From assembly GCF_011193355.1 (NCBI RefSeq), contig NZ_CP049780.1, positions 5,065,803 through 5,129,802 of the forward strand: a DNA stretch of 64,000 nt, given 5' to 3'. Below are positions 47,498-56,735 of the stretch, one piece after another. The position numbers and the translations under genes were made by a program. The notes under the pieces were generated by a model. That model was given only the letters and a program-made list of their open reading frames with translations, was not told the origin of the DNA and searched no databases. This DNA is from Streptomyces sp. JB150 (GTDB lineage Bacteria > Actinomycetota > Actinomycetes > Streptomycetales > Streptomycetaceae). The number at the start of each line of letters is the position of its first letter. Positions within the stretch are counted from its first letter, which is position 1.

Positions 47498-47893
47498 TCA
47501 GGCCTTCTTGGTTTCCCAGAAGATCTTGTCGATCTGGGCGATGTAGTCCAGGGCCTTCTGGCCGGTGGCCGGGTCGGTCGACGCCTTGGCGGCCGAGAGG
47601 GCCTTCAGGGTGTCGTTGACCAGCTGGTGCAGCTCCGGGTACTTCTCGAAGTGCGGCGGCTTGAAGTAGTCGCTCCAGAGCACCGAGACGTGGTGCTTGG
47701 CAAGCTCCGCGCGCTGCTCCTTGATGACCGTCGCACGCGCCTGGAAGTGCGGGTCGTCGTTGGCGGCCATCTTCTCCTGGACGGCCTTCACCGACTCCGC
47801 CTCGATGCGGGCCTGGGCCGGGTCGTACACACCGCAGGGGAGGTCGCAGTGTGCGCTGACCTTGACCCTGGGGGCAAACAGGCGGGAAAGCAT
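47498..47893 (-). CDS. sodN: Nickel superoxide dismutase precursor
   Basis: 131-residue precursor. A 14-residue leader (MLSRLFAPRVKVSA) is removed so that His15 becomes residue 1 of the nickel hook HCDLPCGVYD (His15, Cys16 and Cys20 of the precursor are nickel ligands). The rest is the helical bundle of the hexameric enzyme, ending in FWETKKA. The leader must be cleaved by SodX, encoded divergently. In S. coelicolor nickel and Nur control sodN through degradation involving a sodF-derived small RNA; the AGGAAGGAATGCTCC leader around the start resembles that target. No Nur box was located. Confidence 0.97.
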   Translation of the reverse strand: MLSRLFAPRVKVSAHCDLPCGVYDPAQARIEAESVKAVQEKMAANDDPHFQARATVIKEQRAELAKHHVSVLWSDYFKPPHFEKYPELHQLVNDTLKALSAAKASTDPATGQKALDYIAQIDKIFWETKKA

Positions 47894-48038
47894 GGAGCAT
47901 TCCTTCCTCGTGATCGTCTTCTCAGGTGGGACATTACTCCCTGAGGGACGGGATTTCGCGGGTGCCCCCTTGGGCTTAGGACAAAAGTCCGGGGTGAGAC
48001 TGAGACTGGTGGAGGATCGGACCGGGGAGGTGCCGGGG

Positions 48039-48473
48039 ATGCGGGAGCTGTCGCAGGAGACCGAGCGCAGGGGAGCGGTGGCGCCCTTCGGGCTGGCGGA
48101 GGTGACCGGGCCGTCGATGGTGCCCACACTGCAGCACGGGGACCGGCTGGTGGTGCACTACGGCGCCCGGATCCGGCCCGGTGACGTGATCGTCCTGCGC
48201 CACCCGTTCCAGCAGGACCTGCTGGTGGTGAAACGGGCCGCGGAGCGCCGCGAGGGCGGCTGGTGGGTGCTCGGGGACAACGCCTACGCGGGCGGCGACA
48301 GCACCGACTACGGCACCGTCCCGCAGGAGCTGGTGCTCGGCCGGGTGCGCTTCCGCTACCGGCCGCGCAAGCCGGATCAGCGCTCGCCGCTGGCGGTGCT
48401 GCGCTGGGCGCTGTCGGCGGCCAGGCCGGTGCTGTGCGACCGGTCGGCCTCCAGGCGCTTGCGGGCCCGGTAG
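48039..48473 (+). CDS. sodX: SodN-processing signal-peptidase-like protease SodX
   Basis: 144-residue S26-type peptidase without the usual membrane anchor, needed to remove the SodN leader. The catalytic Ser is in GPSMVPTL (Ser26), the Lys in LVVKRAAE (Lys65), and the family box E is GDNAYAGGDSTDYG. ATG 48039 was chosen because GGGGAGG precedes it; a GTG at 47994 is also in frame. It is divergent from sodN with 145 bp between starts. Its last 97 bp overlap the CGNR gene on the other strand. Confidence 0.92.
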   Translation: MRELSQETERRGAVAPFGLAEVTGPSMVPTLQHGDRLVVHYGARIRPGDVIVLRHPFQQDLLVVKRAAERREGGWWVLGDNAYAGGDSTDYGTVPQELVLGRVRFRYRPRKPDQRSPLAVLRWALSAARPVLCDRSASRRLRAR

Positions 48474-49006
48474 GCGGCCACGTTCGCGCGGGTGGCGCAG
48501 CGGTCGGAGCAGTAGCGCCGGGAGCGGTTGGTGGAGGTGTCGAGGTAGGCGTTGCGGCACGGCGCCGCCTCGCACAGGCCCAGGCGGTCCACGCCGTACT
48601 CGGTGAGGTGGAAGGCCAGGCCCATCGCCGCGATGGCCGCGTAGCCGGCGGTCGCGTTCGACGGGTGGTCGGCGAGGTGCATGTGCCACAGCGGGCGGCC
48701 GTCCTCGTCGCGGGTGTCGTGGCCGGAGATCTGCGGGCTCACCGGGAACTCCAGCAGCAGCGAGTTCAGCAGGTCCACCGCCAGCGTCTCGTCGCCGCCG
48801 TCCGCCGCCTCGAAGACCGCGCGCAGCCGGGAACGGACCGAGCGGAAGCGGGTGACGTCGGCCTCGGTGGCGCGGCGGGCGGCCGACCGGTTGTCGCCGA
48901 AGAGGCCGCGGACGGCCTCCACGGACGTCAGCGAGTCCTTGCCCCGGACCGGCTCCTCGCTGTTGACGAGACGGACGGCGTAATCCGAGTAATAGGCCAG
49001 TTCCAC
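48377..49006 (-). CDS. CGNR zinc-finger (ABATE-domain) transcription-factor-like protein
   Basis: 209 residues. The N-terminal ABATE-like domain (residues 1-140) is followed by a CGNR-type zinc finger with CEAAPCRNAYLD and YCSDRCATRANVAAYRARKR (four cysteines), a likely DNA-binding module. ATG 49006 gives MELAYYSDYAVRLVNSEEP, the typical start. The C-terminal 32 codons overlap the sodX coding end in antiparallel, an unusually long overlap; the last 25 residues are Ser/Ala/Arg-rich and variable. Confidence 0.88.
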   Translation of the reverse strand: MELAYYSDYAVRLVNSEEPVRGKDSLTSVEAVRGLFGDNRSAARRATEADVTRFRSVRSRLRAVFEAADGGDETLAVDLLNSLLLEFPVSPQISGHDTRDEDGRPLWHMHLADHPSNATAGYAAIAAMGLAFHLTEYGVDRLGLCEAAPCRNAYLDTSTNRSRRYCSDRCATRANVAAYRARKRLEADRSHSTGLAADSAQRSTASGER

Positions 49007-49107
49007 TTGTAGTCCTTACGCGGGCGCTCTATGGTCGTGTGTGCGGTCGAGTAACAGACGATTGTGTGTCCAGGGTATTACGCATGGGTACGTCAGGGAG
49101 GGCGACG

Positions 49108-49878
49108 ATGACGGAGACGGGCACCGCGACGGCCGGGACCGACTGGCAGGCCTGGCAGCGCAGCTGGGACCGCCAGCAGGAGTGGTACATGCCCGACCGG
49201 GAGGACCGGTTCCGGATCATGCTCGACATGGTCGAGGCGCTCGTCGGACGCGCACCCCGCGTCCTCGACCTGGCCTGCGGCACCGGCACCATCACCGCCC
49301 GCCTGCTCGCCCGCTTCCCCGAGGCCACCAGCACCGGCGTCGACCTCGACCCGGCCCTGCTCACCATCGCCGAGGGCACCTTCGCGGGCGACGACCGCGT
49401 CACCCTGGTCACCGCCGACCTCAAGGACCCCGGCTGGCCGGCGAAGCTGCCGTACGACTCCTACGACGCCGTCCTCACCGCGACGGCCCTGCACTGGCTG
49501 CACAGCGAACCCCTCGCGGCCCTCTACGGTCAGGTCGCGGAGCTGGTCCGCGACGGCGGTGTCTTCATGAACGCGGACCACATGATCGACGACACCACGC
49601 CCCGGATCAACGCGGCCGAGCGCGCCCTGCGCCACGCCCGCATGGACGAGGCCAAGCGCGGCGGAGTGCTCGACTGGGCCGAGTGGTGGCAGCTGGCCGC
49701 CGAGGACCCGGTGCTCGCGGAACCCACCGCCCGCCGCTTCGAGATCTACGGCGAGCACGCCGACGGCGACATGCCGTCCCCCGCGTGGCACGCCCGCGTC
49801 CTGCGCGAGAAGGGCTTCGGCGAGGCCCGCCCGGTGTGGTGCTCGCCGTCGGACACGCTGCTGCTCGCGCTCAAGTGA
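49108..49878 (+). CDS. Class I SAM-dependent methyltransferase
   Basis: 256 residues from ATG 49108 (MTETGTA), preceded by AGGGAGGG. SAM-binding motif I is RVLDLACGTGTITARLL, the acidic post-motif is GVDLDPALL, and motif IV is ...YDAVLTATALHWL. The closest resemblance is to small-molecule methyltransferases of the UbiE/trans-aconitate type. Substrate unknown. The gene is convergent with the amino-acid ABC operon, with a strong hairpin between. Confidence 0.88.
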   Translation: MTETGTATAGTDWQAWQRSWDRQQEWYMPDREDRFRIMLDMVEALVGRAPRVLDLACGTGTITARLLARFPEATSTGVDLDPALLTIAEGTFAGDDRVTLVTADLKDPGWPAKLPYDSYDAVLTATALHWLHSEPLAALYGQVAELVRDGGVFMNADHMIDDTTPRINAAERALRHARMDEAKRGGVLDWAEWWQLAAEDPVLAEPTARRFEIYGEHADGDMPSPAWHARVLREKGFGEARPVWCSPSDTLLLALK

Positions 49879-49891
49879 CGGGCACGTGAGG

Positions 49892-49922
49892 AGGGGCGGT
49901 ACGGGTGTTCCGTACCGCCCCT
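49892..49922. terminator. Bidirectional hairpin between methyltransferase and ABC operon
   Basis: AGGGGCGGTACGG (49892-49904), loop GTGTT, CCGTACCGCCCCT (49910-49922): a perfect 13-bp stem in a 58-bp convergent gap. Confidence 0.85.
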
Positions 49923-49936
49923 GCGCACGCGTACCG

Positions 49937-50739
<803 letters not shown>

Positions 50740-50743
<4 letters not shown>

Positions 50744-51678
50744 GCCATGCCCCCCTTCGGGCGGCCGAGGGACAACATGTTCGCCTTCACCTTCTGCCAC
50801 GGGGTGGGCGGCAGCTGGCGGGTGGAGCCACGGGCGTAGTAGCGCTCCAGGTAGTACTGGCCGACGCTGAAGACCGAGGTCAGCAGCAGGTACCAGGCCG
50901 CGGCGAGGAACAGCATCTCGGCCGGGGCGCCGGAGGTCTGGCCGATGTCCTGGGCGACCCGGAACAGCTCCGAGTACTGCACGACGGACACCAGCGAGGT
51001 CGTCTTCAGCATGTTGATGACCTCGTTGCCCGTCGGCGGCACGATCACCCGCATCGCCTGCGGGATCACGATCCGGCGCAGGGTCTTGGCGTGGCTCATG
51101 CCCAGGGCGTGCGCCGCCTCGGTCTGGCCCTCGTCGACCGCGAGCAGACCGGCGCGGCAGATCTCCGCCATGTACGCGGCCTCGTTCAGGCCGAGGCCGA
51201 GCAGCGCGGTCAGGAACGGGGTCATGAAGTCCGACCACTCGTCCTTGTAGACCGGCCCGAGGTTGATGTACTCGAAGACCAGGCCCAGGTTGAACCAGAC
51301 CACGAGCTGCACCAGGACCGGCGTACCGCGGAAGAACCAGATGTAGAACCACGCGATGGACGAGGTCACCGGGTTGCGGGAGAGCCGCATGACGGCGAGC
51401 AGGATGCCGCCGACGATGCCGATCGCCATGGACAGGACGGTCAGCAGAAGCGTTTTGCCGACGCCGCTGAGGACGCGGTCGTCGAAGAAGTACTGAGGGA
51501 TCGCGTCCCAGTTGATCCTGCCCTGGGAGAACGCGTAGACGACCGCGCCGAACAGCGCGAGGGCGACGACGGCGGAGACGTACCGGCCGTAGTGCCGCAC
51601 CGGGATGGCCTTGATGGCCTCCGGTCCGGCCGGGGGCGTGTCCGCCGGTCCCGTCGTCTTGTCGATGTCAACAGTCAC
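50740..51678 (-). CDS. Polar amino-acid ABC transporter, permease
   Basis: 312-residue permease of the HisMQ family with about six membrane helices. The ABC-coupling (EAA) loop is [20 protein letters not shown], followed by [23 protein letters not shown] 51678 gives MTVDIDKT, with a 30-residue cytoplasmic start. No second permease gene exists, so it probably forms a homodimer. It is 41 bp downstream of the binding-protein gene. Confidence 0.93.
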
Positions 51679-51719
51679 GGGTGTTGCCTTTCAGTGCCCG
51701 CAGTGCGGAGGTCACGCGG

Positions 51720-52688
51720 TCACTTGCCGCCGTTGACGACGGCTTCCTCGACGGCGCCCTCGGCGACGCCCCACTTGTCCAGGATCTTCTGGTACTCGCC
51801 GTTGGCGATGATCGCGTCCAGGGCGGCCTTCAGGGCGTCGCGCAGCTGGGTGTCGTCCTTGGCCACCGCGATGCCGTACGGCGCCGCCTCGACCTGCTCG
51901 CCGACCAGCTGGAAGTCCTTGCCGCCGCCGGAGGTCTTCACGGCGTACGCCGCGACCGGGAAGTCGGAGGAGCCGGCGTCGGCGCCGCCGCCGCGCAGGC
52001 GGGTCTGGGCCTGCTGGTCGTTGTCGAAGGCCTCGATGGTGATCTTCTTGCCCTTCGGACACTTCTTCGACTCGGCCTTGGCCAGGTCCTCGGAGACCGT
52101 GCCGCGCTGCACCACGATCTTCTTCCCGCACAGGTCGGACCAGGTCTTGATGCCCTGGTCGTCGCCCTTCTTGGTGTAGATCGAGACACCGGCGGTGAAG
52201 TAGTCGACGAAGTCGACGCCCTCGCCGACCTTCTTGCCGGTGTCGGAGTCGATGCCTTCCTGGCGGTCCTTGGTGTCGGTCATCGCCGACATGGCGATGT
52301 CGTAGCGACCCGAGCGCAGACCGGTGATCAGGGTGTCGAAGGTGCCGTTCTCGAACTGGAAGTCGACGCCGAGCTGCTTGCCCATGGCGTCGGCGATGTC
52401 CGGGTCGATGCCGACCGTCTTGCCGGAGGCGTCCTTGAACTCGACGGGCGCGTAGGCGATGTCCGAACCGACCTTGATGATGCCCTTGTCACGGATGTCC
52501 TTGGGCAGTCGGTCGGCCAGCGGCGCCTCCACGGCCTTCGTCGCGGTGTCCGTGCTGTCCGAGCCGCCGCCGTTCTCCGTCTGATCGCCGCAGCCGGTGA
52601 GCAGCAGGGCGCCTGCGACCGCGATCGAGCCGACCGCGGCGAGCCGAGCGCGCTTGGCGGTCGAACGACGGATGGTGCTTGCGGTCAT
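51720..52688 (-). CDS. Polar amino-acid ABC transporter, substrate-binding lipoprotein
   Basis: 322-residue lipoprotein. The signal peptide has a basic start (IRRSTAKRARL), hydrophobic core and lipobox LLLTGC, followed by a Gly/Ser/Asp-rich linker. The family-3 binding-protein fold shows KVGSDIAYAPVEFKDASG, VGIDPDIADAMGKQLGV, and the DILVxG-equivalent SSDFPVAAY. ATG 52688 is preceded by GAGGAACC. The amino acid is probably acidic or amide (Glu/Gln), judged from the family only. It is the first gene of the three-gene operon. Confidence 0.93.
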   Translation of the reverse strand: MTASTIRRSTAKRARLAAVGSIAVAGALLLTGCGDQTENGGGSDSTDTATKAVEAPLADRLPKDIRDKGIIKVGSDIAYAPVEFKDASGKTVGIDPDIADAMGKQLGVDFQFENGTFDTLITGLRSGRYDIAMSAMTDTKDRQEGIDSDTGKKVGEGVDFVDYFTAGVSIYTKKGDDQGIKTWSDLCGKKIVVQRGTVSEDLAKAESKKCPKGKKITIEAFDNDQQAQTRLRGGGADAGSSDFPVAAYAVKTSGGGKDFQLVGEQVEAAPYGIAVAKDDTQLRDALKAALDAIIANGEYQKILDKWGVAEGAVEEAVVNGGK

Positions 52689-53238
52689 GGTGGGTTCCTC
52701 CGGCGGATGGGTGGAGTTGCCGATGGGTCGACGAGAACACACACCTTCGGGTGTCGCGACCTCGTGTGATTACGGCATCTTGCCATTCGGACTGAGCCAT
52801 TCAGGCGGCCAGCCATGTCAAAATCGGATAACGGGTGACCCCCGAACCCCATCACTCCGGACAACACGGCCGCACCTTCTGCGGGAATGCCTCCTTCCGG
52901 CCGGAAGATCTTCGGTGTGTCTCAGTATGTGGATGAGCGCTATCTGGCTTTTGCCGGTTCTCTAGTGCTTGTCAAGGGTTTGTCGAGCCCTTGTCCCCAT
53001 ATTCATCCATGAGTCATGTCACCGGCATGTGACCTTCGCGTTATGGACTCGTCGGCGACGCCCCTCGTCCGGTAAGAAGGTTCTTTACACCCCTCATCCG
53101 GGGCAGGGCGCGTGTGCGGCGCGCCCGTCGCGTATGTACCCGTACGCACCACCGACCGGGTCTTACGCGGTGCCCGCCCACTCCTCACCAGGAGCGGATC
53201 TCACCCTCAAACCATGAACACCTAAGGGGTAAAACCAA
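52689..53238. promoter_or_regulatory. 550-bp divergent promoter region of the ABC operon and malic enzyme
   Basis: No gene is supported in this stretch. Toward the ABC operon, TTGACA on the minus strand (52822-52817) is a possible -35 element. Toward the malic enzyme gene, TTGTCGAGCCCTTG followed by CATATT near 52980-53002 resembles a promoter, and a small inverted repeat AAGGG/CCCTT overlaps it. These assignments are weak. Confidence 0.35.
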
Positions 53239-54462
53239 GTGGCAGCGGAGATCGTCAATCCTCGCAGCGAGACGCATACGGACCAGGAGGGCGGTGCGGA
53301 GCCCCTCGATTCCTTCGATCCGGCGTTCGCGCTGCACCGCGGCGGCAAGATGGCCGTGCAGGCCACCGTGCCGATCCGTGACAAGGACGACCTGTCCCTC
53401 GCGTACACGCCCGGCGTCGCGAAAGTGTGCACCGCGATCGCCGAGCAGCCGGACCTCGTGCACGACTACACCTGGAAGTCGTCCGTCGTGGCCGTCGTCA
53501 CGGACGGCACGGCCGTGCTCGGGCTCGGTGACATCGGACCCGAGGCCTCCCTCCCCGTCATGGAGGGCAAGGCCATCCTCTTCAAGCAGTTCGGCGGCGT
53601 CGACGCCGTCCCGATCGCACTCGCCTGCACCGATGTCGACGAGATCGTCGAGACCGTGGTGCGCCTCGCCCCCTCCTTCGGCGGCGTGAACCTGGAGGAC
53701 ATCTCGGCACCCCGGTGCTTCGAGATCGAGCGCCGCCTCCAGGAGCGGCTCGACATCCCGATCTTCCACGACGACCAGCACGGCACGGCCGTCGTCACGC
53801 TGGCCGCGCTGCGCAACGCGGCCCGGCTCAGCGGGCGCGAGATCGGGCAGCTGCGCGCCGTCATCTCGGGTGCCGGCGCGGCCGGTGTCGCCATCGCCAG
53901 GATGCTGGTCGAGGCCGGCATCGGTGACGTCGCGGTCGCCGACCGCAAGGGCGTCGTCTCGGCGGACCGGGAGGACCTGACGGACGTCAAGCGCGAGCTG
54001 GCCGGGTTCACCAACAAGGCCGGTCTCAGCGGCTCGCTGGAGGACGCCCTCGCGGGCGCCGACGTCTTCATCGGCGTCTCCGGCGGTACGGTGCCGGAGG
54101 AGGCCGTCGCCTCCATGGCCGAGGGCGCGTTCGTGTTCGCCATGGCCAACCCGAACCCCGAGGTGCACCCGGACGTCGCGCACAAGTACGCGGCGGTCGT
54201 GGCCACGGGCCGGTCCGACTTCCCGAACCAGATCAACAACGTGCTCGCGTTTCCCGGCATCTTCGCCGGCGCGCTCCAGGTGCGGGCCTCCCGGATCACC
54301 GAGGGCATGAAGATCGCGGCGGCCGAGGCGCTGGCCTCGGTGGTCGGCGACGACCTCGCCGCCGACTACGTCATCCCCTCGCCGTTCGACGAGCGGGTCG
54401 CTCCGGCCGTGACGGCGGCGGTGGCCGCGGCGGCCCGCGCCGAGGGCGTGGCCCGGCGGTGA
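53239..54462 (+). CDS. NADP-dependent malic enzyme
   Basis: 407-residue decarboxylating malate dehydrogenase of the short bacterial type, converting malate to pyruvate plus CO2 and supplying NADPH for lipid and polyketide synthesis. Domain order: catalytic Tyr/Lys region (LSLAYTPGVAKV, VTDGTAVLGLGDIGPEASLP), metal-binding FHDDQHGTA, and NAD(P) fold SGAGAAGVAIARML. Cofactor choice is inferred from the S. coelicolor orthologue. GTG 53239 (MAAEIVNPRS) with GGGGT upstream. No phosphotransacetylase domain is attached. A canonical terminator follows. Confidence 0.92.
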   Translation: MAAEIVNPRSETHTDQEGGAEPLDSFDPAFALHRGGKMAVQATVPIRDKDDLSLAYTPGVAKVCTAIAEQPDLVHDYTWKSSVVAVVTDGTAVLGLGDIGPEASLPVMEGKAILFKQFGGVDAVPIALACTDVDEIVETVVRLAPSFGGVNLEDISAPRCFEIERRLQERLDIPIFHDDQHGTAVVTLAALRNAARLSGREIGQLRAVISGAGAAGVAIARMLVEAGIGDVAVADRKGVVSADREDLTDVKRELAGFTNKAGLSGSLEDALAGADVFIGVSGGTVPEEAVASMAEGAFVFAMANPNPEVHPDVAHKYAAVVATGRSDFPNQINNVLAFPGIFAGALQVRASRITEGMKIAAAEALASVVGDDLAADYVIPSPFDERVAPAVTAAVAAAARAEGVARR

Positions 54463-54494
54463 CGCCGAGGGCGCCGAGGCGCTGAGTTCAGCCG

Positions 54495-54530
54495 AATGGT
54501 CCCGCCCGTCCCGGGCGGGGCCATTTTTTC
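54495..54530 (+). terminator. Rho-independent terminator of the malic enzyme gene
   Basis: ATGGTCCCGCCCG / TCC / CGGGCGGGGCCAT followed by TTTTTT: a near-perfect stem (54496-54523) with a genuine U-tract, rare in this window. Confidence 0.93.
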
Positions 54531-54725
54531 GTGGGGCAGGCCGTTCGGGTGGCCGCGCTCCGCCTGTGCGGTGAGGGCCGCCGTGCCCGACCGCGGGTGG
54601 TCTGGGGCCGCTCGCGCAGTTCCCCGCACCCCTGAAGAGGCGTACGGTCGCCCGGGGTGCAAGAGGGTATGTCTCACAGGGTGGTGCGGTTCCGCCGGAC
54701 CGGACGTACGCCTATCGTCGCCCCC

Positions 54726-55691
54726 ATGTTCGCTGTCTACGCCGCCCGAATCGACCGCGACCAGCCGCTCACCGGCCTGGAGTCGGGGGACCGTCCCGCC
54801 CCCGAGGCCCGTCCCGGCTGGAGCGTCGTCAACGTCAGGGCCGCCTCCCTCAACCACCACGACCTCTGGTCCCTCCGCGGCGTCGGTCTCCCCGAGGACC
54901 GGCTGCCGATGATCCTCGGCTGCGACGCCGCCGGCGTCGACGAGGACGGCAACGAGGTCGTCCTGCACTCCGTCATCGGCCAGAGCGGCCACGGTGTCGG
55001 CCCGAAGGAGCCCCGCTCCATCCTCACCGAGCGCTACCAGGGCACCTTCGCCGAGCAGGTCGCCGTACCGACCTGGAACATCCTGCCGAAGCCGAAGGAG
55101 CTGTCCTTCGAGGAGGCCGCCTGTCTGCCGACCGCCTGGCTGACGGCGTACCGGATGCTCTTCACCAACGCCGGGGTGCGTCCCGGTGACTCGGTGCTCG
55201 TGCAGGGCGCGGGCGGGGGTGTCGCCACGGCCGCCATCGTGCTCGGCAAGGCGGCCGGGCTGCGGGTCTTCGCGACCAGCCGCGACGAGGCCAAGCGCAA
55301 GCGGGCGCTGGAGCTGGGCGCCGTGGAGGCGGTGGAGCCCGGAGCGCGGCTGCCGCAGCGAGTCGACGCGGTGATCGAGACCGTGGGTGCCGCCACCTGG
55401 TCGCACTCGGTGAAGTCGCTGCGGCCCGGTGGCACGCTGGTCATCTCCGGTGCCACCAGCGGCGACCGGCCCTCGCACGCCGAGCTGACCCGCATCTTCT
55501 TCCTGGAGCTGAAGGTGGTCGGCTCCACCATGGGCACCAAGGACGAGCTGGAGGACCTGCTGTCGTTCTGCGCGGCCACGGGCGTGCGGCCGGTGATCGA
55601 CGAGGTACTGCCGCTGGACCGGGCGCGCGAGGGGTTCGAGCGGCTGGCCGCGGGCGACCAGTTCGGCAAGATCGTGCTCACTCACTCCTGA
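54726..55691 (+). CDS. Zinc-less MDR/quinone oxidoreductase-like dehydrogenase
   Basis: 321-residue medium-chain dehydrogenase-fold protein. The N-terminal substrate domain (SLNHHDLWSLRGVG, ILGCDAAGVD) is followed by the NAD(P) Rossmann motif VLVQGAGGGVATAAI and GGTLVISGATSG. Zinc-ligand cysteines of alcohol dehydrogenases are not conserved. ATG 54726 lies about 9 bp after TATCGT, suggesting a leaderless mRNA. Electron acceptor and substrate unknown. Confidence 0.88.
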   Translation: MFAVYAARIDRDQPLTGLESGDRPAPEARPGWSVVNVRAASLNHHDLWSLRGVGLPEDRLPMILGCDAAGVDEDGNEVVLHSVIGQSGHGVGPKEPRSILTERYQGTFAEQVAVPTWNILPKPKELSFEEAACLPTAWLTAYRMLFTNAGVRPGDSVLVQGAGGGVATAAIVLGKAAGLRVFATSRDEAKRKRALELGAVEAVEPGARLPQRVDAVIETVGAATWSHSVKSLRPGGTLVISGATSGDRPSHAELTRIFFLELKVVGSTMGTKDELEDLLSFCAATGVRPVIDEVLPLDRAREGFERLAAGDQFGKIVLTHS

Positions 55692-55764
55692 GCGGCGCGG
55701 GCGGGCGCCCGACCCCGACGGCCGGTCCGGCGATGTCCGGGCCGGCCGTTTCCGCATCCTCCAT

Positions 55765-55808
55765 GTCAACCAGGGTTGACGCTCCTGGTTGTGTCAACGT
55801 AAGTTGAC
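55765..55808. promoter_or_regulatory. Twin palindromic operators GTCAAC-N4-GTTGAC
   Basis: GTCAACCAGGGTTGAC (55765-55780) and GTCAACGTAAGTTGAC (55793-55808) are the same palindrome with different 4-bp centres, 28 bp apart centre to centre. The second ends 3 bp before the start codon of the HTH gene. They look like binding sites of a dimeric regulator, most simply the HTH protein itself. Confidence 0.75.
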
Positions 55809-55811
55809 GGC

Positions 55812-56021
55812 ATGACCGAAGCAACGGATCTCGCCGAGCGGGCCGGCGACCGCGACCCGCGGGTCGGGCTGCGGGCCGTCGCCGCCCTGCGCCGGCTGCT
55901 GGAGCAGTTGGAGGCCGTGCAGGTGCGCAGCGCGCGCCGACAGGGCTGGTCGTGGCAGGAGATCGCCGCGGAACTCGGAGTGAGCAGGCAGGCCGTGCAC
56001 AAGAAGTACGGGAGGCGATGA
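55812..56021 (+). CDS. Small helix-turn-helix protein
   Basis: 69-residue protein. A helical N-terminal part (LRAVAALRRLLEQLEAVQV) is followed by an HTH, QGWSWQEIAAELGVSRQAVH, near the C-terminus. The start ATG 55812 is immediately after a palindromic operator, so the mRNA may be leaderless. Its stop overlaps the ATGATG of the following Clp-N gene. It probably autoregulates this two-gene operon. Confidence 0.87.
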   Translation: MTEATDLAERAGDRDPRVGLRAVAALRRLLEQLEAVQVRSARRQGWSWQEIAAELGVSRQAVHKKYGRR

Positions 56022-56587
56022 TGTTCGAGCGGTTCACCAAGGACGCCCGTGAGGTGGTGAAGGGCGCCGTCGCCCACGCCGGGCGCGAGTCGGCGCGGAC
56101 CGTCGACGCCGGGCATCTGCTGCTGGCCCTGCTCGACCGGGAGGCGAGCCGGGGCTCCTTCGTCCTGGCGGCGCTCGGGGCCGCGGCGCGCCGGGAGTCG
56201 GTGACCGCGGCGCTGGCCGAGGTGCGGCGCCGGGCCGGGCTGTCGCAGGCGGAGACCGAGGCGCTGGCCGGGCTGGGCATCGACGTGGCGGAGATCGTCG
56301 CCCGGGTGGAGGAGGTGCACGGCGCCGGCGCGATGTCCGGGTCGCCGAAGGAGAAGGCGTGGTGGGGGTCCGGCCGCCCCTCCTTCGGCCGGGACGCCAA
56401 GGACGTCCTGGAGAAGTCCCTGCGCATCGCCCTCGCCCGGCGCGACAGGTCCATCGGCGACCACCACATCCTCCTCGCCCTCACCGCCCGCCCGGGCGTG
56501 ACGGCGGAGGTGCTGGCCGACCACGGCGTCACCTACGAGTCGGCGGTCCGGGTGCTGGACGGCGGGGGAGAGGCGCGGGCGGGGTGA
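56021..56587 (+). CDS. Stand-alone Clp N-terminal domain protein
   Basis: 188 residues with two Clp_N repeats, MFERFTKDAREVVKGAVAHA... and GRDAKDVLEKSLRIALARRD..., joined by a charged linker. It has no AAA+ ATPase module. ATG 56021 is used because GGAGG lies 5 bp upstream; ATG 56018 overlaps the previous stop. Such proteins resemble ClpS-like or ClpC N-domains and may bind Clp chaperones or phosphoarginine-tagged substrates. Co-transcribed with the HTH gene. Confidence 0.87.
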   Translation: MFERFTKDAREVVKGAVAHAGRESARTVDAGHLLLALLDREASRGSFVLAALGAAARRESVTAALAEVRRRAGLSQAETEALAGLGIDVAEIVARVEEVHGAGAMSGSPKEKAWWGSGRPSFGRDAKDVLEKSLRIALARRDRSIGDHHILLALTARPGVTAEVLADHGVTYESAVRVLDGGGEARAG

Positions 56588-56656
56588 GGTGAGGGCGGCC
56601 GGGGGAGATTCGCGGGCTGGGTGAGGTGAGGGGCGGCGGGGGAGACGCGTGGGCGG
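56583..56656. repeat. 37-bp tandem duplication at the 3' end of the Clp-N gene
   Basis: GGTGAGGTGAGGGCGGCCGG at 56583 and GGTGAGGTGAGGGGCGGCGG at 56620 start two 37-bp copies. The first begins inside the last codons of the gene; a further degenerate copy follows. The remaining gap to 56735 is repetitive, with GGCGGCCGC motifs and no gene. Confidence 0.8.
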
Positions 56657-56735
56657 GGCGAAGTGCGCGGCGGCCGCCTCTTGGGGGGATGGCACGGCGG
56701 CCGCTCCTTGGGGTGCGGCGGCCGCCCCCAGGGGC

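Noticed and set aside
52883..52909. SigR-like promoter GGGAAT upstream of the malic enzyme gene
   Set aside because: At the required 18- or 19-bp spacing the second element is GAT or ATC rather than GTT.
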